Part shown: positions 1-10,663 of the stretch, one piece after another
Layout of the letters: each line of letters begins with the position of its first letter
Position numbering within the stretch: position 1 is the stretch's first letter
Source: Chondrilla cf. caribensis
Lineage: Eukaryota; Porifera; Demospongiae; Chondrillida; Chondrillidae
Direction of reading: 5' to 3'
DNA: 64,000 bases
NCBI GenBank assembly: GCA_964020155.1
Contig: OZ026556.1
Coordinates: forward strand, 3,009,501 to 3,073,500
Notes under the pieces: model-generated
The model's database searches: none
Seen by the model: the letters and a program-made list of their open reading frames with translations, nothing else
What the model was told of the DNA's origin: nothing
Made by a program: the position numbers and the translations under genes

Positions 1-271
1 TCTGAAAGTACGTTCTGTAAATGCATTTAACATAACCCACTCATCTCTATATGCAATTTATTTTTTAATGTGCTATCTGTTTTTGCCAAGTTAATGCCAC
101 ATTGATAAAGGTCAGTTGACTTGTATTCAACACTATATGCATATTGATAATGTTGACATGTTAACTTAAATGCTAATGACTGATTGTTACACTCTACACA
201 CACAATGTACAGTTGTTTAGCTTGTATTTAAATGGCTATATTTCTATATTTGATCTGTTGTCTCTATACAG

Positions 272-328
272 GATGCTGTAACCACAAATCATCCTTTGAG
301 TATTGCACCTGATCAGAAAGATGTTTAA
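272..328 (+). other. Possible terminal coding exon of an upstream gene (weak)
   Basis: A pyrimidine-rich acceptor ending at 271 (tctctatacag) is followed by 18 open codons and a TAA at 326-328. Nothing else supports a gene here and the peptide is not recognised. The rest of 1-570 is AT-rich with a short GT/GC-rich simple repeat at about 419-462 and shows no other coding signal. It may be the end of a gene outside the window or chance. Confidence 0.18.
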
Positions 329-573
329 TCTTTGTAATGTCTTGTTGTATGAATTCATGCTGCTATGACCGGTAATTAATTTTTATTAATTTGACCAACT
401 TTGTTCCCTTGCGAAATGTATGTATGCGTGTGTGCGTGTGTGCGTGCGTGAGCGCACACGTGAATGTAGTGCCCTTAAATTAGGGAAAATTGTAATGATG
501 CTTTAATTACAAAGGAGAATACTGTTTGCTGATAACATGTAGCAAACCCAGTATGCGATAAAGGGTGGTGTAA

Positions 574-757
574 AAGCTTCACTAAGACCTTGCCTCCAGC
601 TGTCAATTGGGCCATGAACTGCTATATAATTACACGTAATTAATTGGATAATTAAGAAAATTCAAAAGTCTTATGCACGTATATATATGTATATATACAT
701 ATATATACGTGCATAAGACTTTTGAATTTTCTTAATTATCCAATTAATTACGTGTAA
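574..757. repeat. Partial copy of the foldback element with a perfect central palindrome
   Basis: Bases 630-757 form a near-perfect 128-bp palindrome centred on an AT-alternating core. The preceding stretch (574-629, starting aagcttcactaagacc) is the same as 950-1010 of the neighbouring larger element. This copy keeps the inner palindrome that the larger copy has lost on one side, but lacks the outer arms. It abuts the larger element directly. Confidence 0.75.
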
Positions 758-1345
758 TGTAGCATATTGCGCTCGGGTTAGGGTTAGGACACAGGGATGG
801 ATTATACAGTTTGATTAGACAATTTTTATTACAATAATATTTTATAGGGCTGGGATTAAGGGTATAATCTTTCATGGTAAATTCTATTCAGGGGTTATAA
901 ACAAGGGCAAGATCAATGTCAGCATGACATCGCGAAATGCCAAGGTCTATATAAGCTTCACTAAGACCTTGCCTCCAGCTGTCAATTGGGCCATGAACTG
1001 CTATATAATTACACGTGTATATGTATATATACATATATATACGTGCATAAGACTTTTGAATTTTCTTAATTATCCAATTAATTACGTGTAATTATATAGC
1101 AGTTCATGGCCCAATTGACAGCTGGAGGCAAGGTCTTAGTGAAGCTTATATAGACCTTGGCATTTCGCGATGTCATGCTGACATTGATCTTGCCCTTGTT
1201 TATAACCCCTGAATAGAATTTACCATGAAAGATTATACCCTTAATCCCAGCCCTATAAAATATTATTGTAATAAAAATTGTCTAATCAAACTGTATAATC
1301 CATCCCTGTGTCCTAACCCTAACCCGAGCGCAATATGCTACATTA
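755..1345. mobile_element. Large foldback (palindromic) element with TTAGGG-like tips
   Basis: Two 262-bp arms, 755-1016 and 1084-1345, read as exact reverse complements of each other, separated by a 67-bp AT-rich spacer. The outer ends contain two TTAGGG-like units (about 775-788, and the complement CCTAACCC at about 1312-1325). No open reading frame of note lies inside. It sits directly upstream of receptor A1, and sequence just outside its right edge resembles the region upstream of A3, which suggests insertion into the A-type upstream region. It could be a non-autonomous foldback transposon. A palindromic assembly artefact is also possible. Confidence 0.7.
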
Positions 1346-1537
1346 TATTATAATTGGACAAAGTATGTGTTTCGTATCACTATTCATCGACCTTGCAATT
1401 GGTAAGTGCTATATATAGTACCCGCAAATAAGGTATCATCATGTAGCATGAAGACTTTGATAATTGGTCGTACACGGAACTCTCGCATCAATTGTGTCAA
1501 TGGCTATGGGATATTAGTGACGGGTGAACAGCGGACG

Positions 1538-4500
1538 ATGAAGTTGTCTCAGAGCACATATGCTCGTACCTTTCTGAGTACAGTTTTGTTTTGGAGTTCA
1601 TTCCACCACCTTACCGAAGGTGTGAAGCCGTTATATTTCCAGTTACTCGTATCGCAAGGCAGAGAAGTCGATAATTCCGGCTATATCCCAGCTGTTGATT
1701 TAGCTTTGAGTCTTATCAACGACAACTCGAGTATTCTACCTGAATACGAGCTGAAGTACACCGACATCATTGACCCTAAAGTAAGATATACTACTGTAAT
1801 AATATATATAATTATATCTATTTAATTATAAGAATCGACTTATCAAGTCTGCCTTTGGTTCTCCATAAAGTAGAGTAATTAATCTATCTTCGGACAGAGC
1901 CTATGTATCTTCGGACACCTCGCGATTGATCTCGTCAACCACGAAATCAATGGTCAGTATCGAATGAACGCTGTTTTGTAAGTCTTGGCTGATATGTTGG
2001 AGAGATAGAACCGTATGGTTATGTACGTCCTTACCAGACACATTTAAATACTCCGAAATAATGTACGTAGCCTATTCTTTATTAGTATATTTATTGTTTT
2101 CTTCTGCATAATATTCCAATTATATCATTGTATCGGCCGGTGTGTATTGCTACTTTGGACCCTTAATTCTGTGTCCTATAGCACCTTCTGGTGTGATGCC
2201 CCTTTATTATAATAGTATTATTATTGATTGATTGATTGATACATAAACTCGGAAAGTGGAATCTATTAGTGAACACCTATGCACATGTTACGAAGAAGCT
2301 GGAGTACGTTAACATTTCAATAATGTCTCCATTAAATTTTATATTTTCCTCACAATGTGAAAGTATGGAACTTAAAAATGGAAAGATAAAGTAGTAACTG
2401 TTGCTAAAACCGGACGAGATATTGATCTTTCTTTGGATCTTTTACCAGACTAGTCTACATACGGTACAGGCACTACTATGTACATAGTATGTATACTTGT
2501 TTGCTGCACATGATTACAATTTTTCAGGACCTCCTATATTTGCCTGCACTAAAAGTGTCCAAAATAGATTTTTCAGATGAGGGGAGGATTACGAAGCTTG
2601 CGATTGGGTTTAGACATAGTGAACGGATATACATTTGAAGTTGACACGTGAGGTGAATAGGAGAGATTTGGAAGTGTTCTCATACTTCTTTGTAATATGC
2701 GAATAGCTAGGTGTCCGGTAATAGATTCTGATGGATACTGCATGCAAATGTAGAGTATATAAACGTACAATATCCCCACCATTCAATCTGAGACTCTTGT
2801 AGAGTACCTGATCAATTTCCAGACAAATCTATTCTCGACACTTGTATCTTTGTGAATACTGAGACTACAGACTTGCAACTAGTACCGCTTTGTAGCTTCC
2901 TTTCTTCCTCTTCATGTTGTTTATAAAACTGGCTTGAAATTATCATTTTGTTGCTCTGTAGCACACAGTTTTAAAAGTGTCCAATAATAATGTAATAATA
3001 TTCAAATCTGCAAAATTCTGAAATGACAATCTTAGAGCACGATATAGTGTCATATTAAAAGCCCTTTGTAATATGTATCTATGAATTTTCATTCAATATA
3101 CAGGCAACCAATTTTACCAATCACAATCTTTGGTTTCTTCTGGCTGGCATTTTATGCACTATGCTATGATTGCTGTTTTATAGTGTACAGCTATACCTGG
3201 TGTTCATGGCTTTATTGATCATGTCACCAATCCTAAGCGGAATGAGACTGAAGTTATTGTAATTGGAGCCGATTGCTCGATTTCAACACAACCAATTGCC
3301 AGCTTGACTCCAGTGTTCAACTTAGTCCAGGTGAATTTTTCATAGTTTATTTTTAATTAATATAATTATACATAATTTTGTGATGATCATAATAGTTATA
3401 CTGTGATGGCATGACTGTGATGACTTCATATAAAGACCTTTTTACAGCCATGATTCAGTTCAAAATTTACTCTCTATCTTGTACAACATTATTATTATAC
3501 AATGTATGTATGCCTATTAATTCATACATTCTACTTTCAAAGCCATTGCTAAGGGATATAATCTACACACCAATTTTCATACCATTCAGTTAAACATTTT
3601 CAATGAATCCTTGGCATTAATGGAAATAATTACTTCAAGATAAAAAGATAACTCTCAGACAATAAAAGAGTGATACGGTTTCTTACTATAATTGTTATAT
3701 TATCAATAATTCACTACAATTATAATAATATTATAATGTATAGATTTCAGGAGTGTCAACCTCACCTCGATTGTCAGATGTCAACATTTATCCTACCTTT
3801 GTAAGAGTTGTGGCGCCAGACAACAGCATTGGGATTGGAATTGCGGAACTCATGAAAACTCTCAATTGGAAGTATGTGTCAATAATCACTCAAGAAGAAG
3901 ACATATTCACACTGGTAAGCTTCACCACGGTACAATATTTTTAACTTACAGTATGATAATAAATTTTAGTACAGCTACTCTTAATATGTCTATACTCATT
4001 GTCATTTACAGACTAGAGATGTCCTGATTGATCAACTTGATGAGAGTAATGTTGCTGAGTCTGTAGGTTTTCCTACTGGAGAAAGTCCCCAAAATGCTCT
4101 GAAACGTGTACAGGTACAAACACAATATGATACAGTATTAATTGTTACAGTATATTATGATACTGTATATCTCAATCAAAATTGTTGTAATTTTCATAAT
4201 AAATAATGGTCTTTTCTGAACCTTTGCAGGCCTCCCATGGGAGGGTAATATTTCTGAATTGCTATTCACCTTATGCCTTGGAAATTTTGTGCCAGGTTAG
4301 AAGTAAGACATAATGATTATAATAATACTATTGTTATGTACAAAGTTAAGATTGGTGAAATATGTATTGAAAGTGCATACATTTTTATTTGCAGACTTAC
4401 ATAAACAAGTTATTATGCCCTCTAAATATTGTAAAAATGTATGTAATAAGTAGCCGAATCAATAATTCTGTACTACATCTACTAGTGTGATAATCACACT

Positions 4501-7500
4501 ACGATGGAGTACATTTTGTAGGACATGGGGTCAGTCACTTCACACTACAGATCCAAACTGAACCTATAATTTGTACTAGAATATAATAATAGTATTATTA
4601 TTTTTAGAAAATAGCAACTTTATTATCTCAATGTATGAGGGACATGCCCACTGGCCTCACTAAGTGTGAATAGCCAAGGATGCATTAGTGCAACCCAAGA
4701 TCCTTATATCATGCCAGAGTCATGTCATATCTTCTGAATTGATCGAGTTTATACTGTGAGTAATTAAGTACAAAGTTAAATCACGTGACATGCAATAATG
4801 TATGCTTGACCTTTTGGCTATGCTATAATTCTTATCCCCAACCCTTTACTGGAGGTTTAAATCAAAGGCCTGGATTGGAATCATACTGGACCATGTATAC
4901 CAATTAGTACTTTCTAACAGATGCATCACAGCTATCAGGATGGGTTTTCAATTAGTGTTGGAGGAAACTTAGTTATTTACGTAGTTAGTGCACTAGAATC
5001 ACATAGTTAATAAATAAATTCAGTATAAGATCTATTATTTTAACATAGATCTGTTGGTACCTTAATCATCTTTGATGTTCCACTTCAACTCCCATTTAGC
5101 TCTGTTCTCAAAATAATAAAAGCATCTCATTAATGTAATCTTTCAAAATGTCAGGAGTTCAACAGAAACATTCAATAGGGTGCACAAGCATCAAAATGAT
5201 CAAAGATATTATTCCAATAACATTTTACTTTGACTGATAATGATGTAACCCAATTAGTCACAATATGTTATTCAGAACTAGAGTGTTTATCTTTCATGCA
5301 TCAATGATTGTAAGATAATTAGGAGGATGGAGAGAAAGTGAAAATTGGTGACCCACAGAATCCAGAATAGTGCTTTTGATATGTCCCGCATGCAAAGCAA
5401 TAGACTAAGTCGATAATTGCCTTGCCTTCAAGGCACTTTCTCTAGGTATGACCTCACCAGATTATGCCTGGATCAGTTTTGGATGGTACTTCAGCACATT
5501 CTGGGAGGATCCATATGCTAAACGTACCACGTATGATGCCTTCAATCATTGTACTCCCTCGGGACTTGAGCGCATAGTTGATCAAATGATTCTAATTGAT
5601 CAATATTCAAGGCACGATGAAAAAGATCCACCTATCATTATTGGGAATCTGGTAAGCATAGTATGTGAATGAACACTGTGTGAAGTATATCATACTGATA
5701 TAATAGTAATGTATATTATATAAATTATGTAATAATATGAAACCACAGACTACATCTCAATATGAACAAAAGTATAGAGAGCAGTGGAATGAAACATTTG
5801 CCAACGAATCTCATCCAGATCAATTTCAAGATAGCAAGTTCTCTTATGATGCAGTGTGGCTAGCAGCACTAGCTCTCCACAAAACTAATGAAGAACTGAA
5901 GGCATTGGAGCAACATGTTAGCCTGGCAAATTTCACCCTAGATAATACGAATATGCTGTCAGTAAACATCTCATCTAAAATATACAACAATGTATTGAAT
6001 ACAAGCTTTAATGGAGCCACTGTAAGTCTCAAGTTATTCTTGGTGGATGTTGTAATAACTTGTTAACATAGAATAATTCCAATATTCTAAATTTAGGGCT
6101 TTGTAAATCTTCTTTCTAATGGTGATCGTGAACCTGAACTTCGATTTTATCAATACAGACCTCAAGGAAATAGTGAGTATTATGTCATACAGTCTTGCAT
6201 TCTGTATCAAGACATAGTGCAATATGAAACAGAATGTAAGAATTTGATGCCTTTGTACACCATGCAATTTTAAATTGTAAATAATCACTATGAATAAATT
6301 AAATGCATTATTCATGTTAGTTAGATAACATTAACGATCTTCCATGATAATCGCACCATTACATTTTTACTTTAAAATATGTGTGAAAATCAAATATAAT
6401 CTGCTAATGAACTAATATGAATGCCATTCATATTAGTTTATTAGCAGATTATATTACTCTGAGATCTTTAATTTTTTTTATTGTACAAAGCTCTAAAGAG
6501 AACATATGTTGGTTTCATGGATGACAGACTACAGTTAACAGTGGACCCATTATACAAAGGTACTGTAATTCCATGGATCTGTGATGTACAGTTACTATTA
6601 AGTTCGATTTTTGTAGGTTGAAACTCACTTAGTCTAGTATTACATAGACCTTCCAATCGATGGAGCCCCCCTAATTGCATTATATAGAAGGCAGATTCCC
6701 TTGAATATATAATGGATGTACTGTACTATGTATAACCTGAATTGAAAGAGGGAGTGAATATTTGTTAATCCACCACTGCTTCATCAACTATCCACCTTTA
6801 TCTGTCATCATCTATGTGCTCTAATTCGTTTGTACACATAATAATGATTTCTGAATAATCTGCCAAATTTATTTGATATGTCATATATGCTCTCTTTATG
6901 AATTGCAGCAGATTAATGGAAGTTTTACAGTATTAAATTTTGAGAGCAACATGCCACAGTTATCAAAATATTGTCTGCAATATTAATACACCATATACTG
7001 TGGATATTTCAAAGTGTACATGTATACTTGTGTATTTGTTCCTACACCCCAGTATCCAGTTGTGATGAATTTTTTGTCAATGCTTGGCTTTTTATGTAAT
7101 AGAAAATTATGTAAAGAATGTTTTTTAACTATTAGTAATTACATCATTTTATTTCCATCTGTGCACTTACTCTGTAATCCCAGGTGGAGCTCCAAAAAGT
7201 CACACTCATGAGAACATCCACACGGCACTCTTTGCTATCTACACTCTCTTGTCTGTTGTTGGTGTTGCATTTGCAGTCGTGTGTCTTGTCTTCAATGTGA
7301 TCTTCAGGAAGAAGATGTGAGTTAATCATCTGATTCAATAATTTACTCCATGTCTTCTATAATTTTAATGACAAAACCTCCCAGTTGAGATCACATATGC
7401 AAGGAGAGAAACATGGAATATTTAAAGCATAATACTTAGAATAAATAAGTTTGACTTAAGACGTCATAACTAGCAGTTCTCATAAGCAAGTCTCATTAGT

Positions 7501-10238
7501 TGCATAATATTTTGTGATTGCCAGAGACCTGTGTGGTTGAAACGGTATACGTGCTATGCTATAAAGTACACACTTGGCTCGTTTATAGTGTCTATGAGCC
7601 TACATGATAATATCACATATGTAGCCAATGAAGTGTAAATGATATGACATAAAGAGTACAAGATTGATAGTGGTCCTATCCAAGAGGTTATCTCCAAGTG
7701 TAAGAGTTCTACTGTATATACATGTCGCTGTCTGTCTGTCCATCTGTCTGTCTATATCTGTGGCAATGTATAGTATGTCGGTGGATTTTGTACACATCAC
7801 AGGGCATAAATACCTAGGGCTGAGGTCCATCATTGTCAGTAGGCCCACATGCTAGTGCCTTCAGAAAATCTTCATCATCACATTATACATGATGAAACCT
7901 GTGATGCTATAAATTATAACAACTATGATATATCTTACGGTCCCACACTTGCAGGATTGTGAAGCTCTCCAGTCCATATCTCAATATAGTGTTCATCATT
8001 GGTATCAGTATGATTTACTTCCTGGTTGTAATCCTTGGAATCGATGACAATTTGGTAAGTGTCAGCGTGATGAGTGGGTTTTGTCAGGCAACGGTGTGGG
8101 TTGGAGTGATAGCCTTCACTTTGGTCTATGGAGTGGTGCTAGCAAAGACATTCAAGGTGTTCTACATCTTTAAGAATCTTCAAGTTGCCAAACCTGAGCA
8201 GAAAAAGGTGATACGCATACACAAATTAAATTTTGGTACTTAGTACATTGTTAAGTAGTGCACTGTGAAGTTGAAACCATGCCTAACCAGAAGAAGGTGA
8301 TATGCATACACAAAATAGATTTAAATACTTTTACATTGTTAAGTAGTGCACTGTAAAGTTGAAACTATGCACTTAATATGCATTATTTGTCTCAGACTGT
8401 TTCAAGTTTAATATTACTGTACATACGTATTTTGCAATCAATATGGTATTGTGAAGTGAAGTATGTATAGTATTATGTTAAGGTGAAATGATTGTTCACA
8501 TTTCCTTTATAATATCAATGTTACAGGCAATTCAAGACTGGCATATGTTTCTTTTGCTGGGACTATTGCTAGCTATTGATGCCATCTTCCTGATTATTGT
8601 AACAGCTGTACCTCAAGCTATCCTGAGAGCACAACTTGAAGAAACTGTTCTAACAGTAAGAAATACTGGACAGAAGTAGTATTATGGTATACAAATGTTG
8701 ATGCAAAACATATATCCATGCAGACTGGGGAATTACCAACTGAAGTGTATCAGTGTACTTCAGATAGTGTCCAAATTTGGGCTCCAATTCTCTTGGTATA
8801 CAAAATTATCGAGATTGTGTTCAGTCTCATTTTTGCCTTTGAGACCAGAAAGATCAAAGTGAAGGAGCTGCATGACTCCAGAATGGTCATCTTCTCAGTC
8901 TACACCATTGTGGTAGCTGGTATTGCAGTGACTCCTGTCATTGTGCTATTGGGTAGCATGGTGACTGTGAAGTATGCCATTATAGGGATTATCTGTCTTG
9001 TCTCATCAACTCTGCTCTTGGGAATGAACTTCATTCCAAAGGTGAGATTGTATATTACGCTATCCACAGTGCACGGGTTGTGTTTTGGTTAATGCATTTG
9101 CATGTGAAAGCAATATAATATAGGTGCATGTAGTTGAGTGCCGTCAATATTAATTTTATTGAGCAATAAAATAATAAAGAGAAATGAGTAGTTTGATAAG
9201 TTCCCACAACAACTCAGAAAGTATTAATATCGAGTTAATTATGTGTAGCTCAATGGTACGTAGAGGAGTCAGCAATTAGAATATTGTATATTACATATCA
9301 TAAATCATGAATGAATTAGTTTATGAAGATTGACAAAGTATATTGATGATGTAAATCTATATTAATTCATTTTTATTTAAATTATCTATAATTCAGATGC
9401 ACTATCTGCACAAGAACCCCAGTGGTGAAATAAAATTGAATTTTGATACCATGACTGACAAAATGATGAGAGACAAGGTACAAAATGAGAAATCACTAGC
9501 TGATCCAGTTGTAATGCACATAATCCTTCTATTGGTATAGAAATCCAGCAAGCCTAGAAGTACATCTCAAGCTGAAGGGTACAGCGTTGATGTAACCGAA
9601 TCAGTGCAGGAAAGGGAATCTTCTTTCAATGTAAGACTACTTAGCTTACATTTTTGAATTTTATTATTAATGCCGAACTGAGTCCTCTTAACACGTCCTG
9701 AATATTGTTTTCAGAGTTGAAATATCTGTTTCAGTTGTGCCAAGATCAGCAAGTGGTAACCTTTTCCATAGCTAGCTCAAATGTAATTCCTTGACATCAA
9801 AATTCCATGCATCTTCTTTGTGCGGTGTTTAATTAAGGATCTAGTATGAAGTAGTTTCAACCAAATATAAAGTCAAGATCATCACAGGAGGAAAGGACGA
9901 AACAGTATCGAAGCATTGTTGAATCTCCCTGTTTAAATACATTTGTTATGAAGCGGGGTCTTTCAACAATGAGCCAATAGTGCATATTTCCTAGTTAATG
10001 AATACGTCATTTTCCTCCCGTGTATATCCCTCTATCCGTGCAATGTCAACTGCACAGTAATAATTTGGACAATCTTGTATTTTCAGAGGAATCCTGAAGA
10101 TAAAGAGAAACCTAAAGTTTCAGACAAGAACCAATGTGGGTTCATTTGTTACAGTGTATTTTGTAATGCCATGTTCCTTCCAGTTAATAGATAATCTCTT
10201 GTGTAGTGACCACCATTGAGGAAAGTAAATCCCAATGA
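1538..10238 (+). CDS. Receptor A1: GABA-B-like class C GPCR, 18 exons
   Basis: Predicted plasma-membrane receptor of about 823 residues that would signal through G proteins; the ligand is unknown. Exons: 1538-1780, 3184-3330, 3744-3914, 4012-4113, 4230-4295, 5433-5651, 5749-6021, 6097-6172, 6491-6559, 7184-7316, 7955-8207, 8527-8655, 8724-9041, 9397-9477, 9541-9630, 9735-9755, 10087-10135, 10207-10238. All have GT/AG borders and phases that keep frame. Exon 1 gives a signal peptide, then the conserved LPEYELKY stretch. Exons 2-9 complete the Venus-flytrap domain, with CSISTQP, a GWY motif and FSYDAVWLAALAL matching GABA-B. TM1 is in exon 10, TM2-3 in exon 11 (AKTFKVFYIFKN), TM4 in exon 12 and TM5-7 in exon 13 (FETRKIKVKELHDSR). 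There is no cysteine-rich domain. The A-type tail ends TIEESKSQ. The small exon 16 is the least certain. An 89-bp duplication overlaps the exon 11 end, and a hairpin insert lies in intron 8. Confidence 0.88.
6393..6455. repeat. Small hairpin insertion in A1 intron 8
   Basis: Arms of about 31 bp (6393-6423 and 6425-6455) pair with one mismatch around a single-base loop. The matching intron of A3 lacks this hairpin, so it looks like a short inverted-repeat insertion in A1. No target duplication longer than 2 bp can be assigned. Confidence 0.6.
7728..7758. repeat. CTGT microsatellite in A1 intron 10
   Basis: An imperfect run of CTGT units interrupted by CCATCTGT. The same intron of A3 has a shorter run near 52612-52636, so the repeat predates the A1/A3 split. 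Confidence 0.6.
8193..8370 (+). repeat. 89-bp tandem duplication across the exon 11 / intron 11 border of A1
   Basis: The unit at 8193-8281 starts inside the end of exon 11 (cctgagcagaaaaagg). It is repeated from 8282 with the variant cctaaccagaagaagg, followed by the same intron start. The first copy encodes the PEQKK ending seen in B2 and B3; the second carries the PNQKK ending seen in A2 and A3. Both copies keep a usable donor (GTGATA). Confidence 0.7.
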
Positions 10239-10314
10239 AGACAAAGCAATTGAAAATTGGTTGTATTTTTGTAATGAAACAGTTGTAATTGATTTCTGCA
10301 GCATTTAACCTGAA

Positions 10315-10316
<2 letters not shown>

Positions 10317-10376
<60 letters not shown>

Positions 10377-10386
10377 TGTGTGTGTG
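10317..10386. repeat. GT microsatellite between A1 and B1
   Basis: About 35 GT units with one interruption, in the short A-to-B spacer. The same position in the other pairs has about 11 units (30205-30226) and about 4-5 units (55308-55317). Confidence 0.95.
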
Positions 10387-10559
10387 CATGTACCTCTATT
10401 AACTTTCCCATGCATGATATGTTACAGTCTAAATGTAAAATTAATGTATCATTCAGGAGATGTCACATTTTATATTCAATGACAATATGTTTTACTTCAG
10501 TTGAGTGTGGATTTTGGCTATTCAGATCCGTCATTATGATTATTATTGTCATTGAATAG

Positions 10560-10663
10560 CAGATTACTTATTAATAGAGGTCTTGACCCCTCTAAAAATA
10601 GATTGACCCCGCCCAACGTGTCTATAATGATATCAGTATGAGAATCCGGCAAACATCCAGTCA
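10560..10663 (+). promoter_or_regulatory. Conserved sequence upstream of the B1 start
   Basis: About 100 bp before the start codon is shared with the other B loci (30400-30499 and 55490-55590). It includes a block with TAGAGGTCTTGACCC and a GACCCCGCCCAACG-like GC box, then AGAATCCGGCAAACA just before the coding start. This is conservation between paralogs, so promoter function is inferred only from position. Confidence 0.35.

Noticed and set aside
2130..2240. Possible retroelement 3' end with an ATTG tail in A1 intron 1
   Set aside because: Only the short tetranucleotide run is clear. No flanking duplication or coding remnant could be seen.
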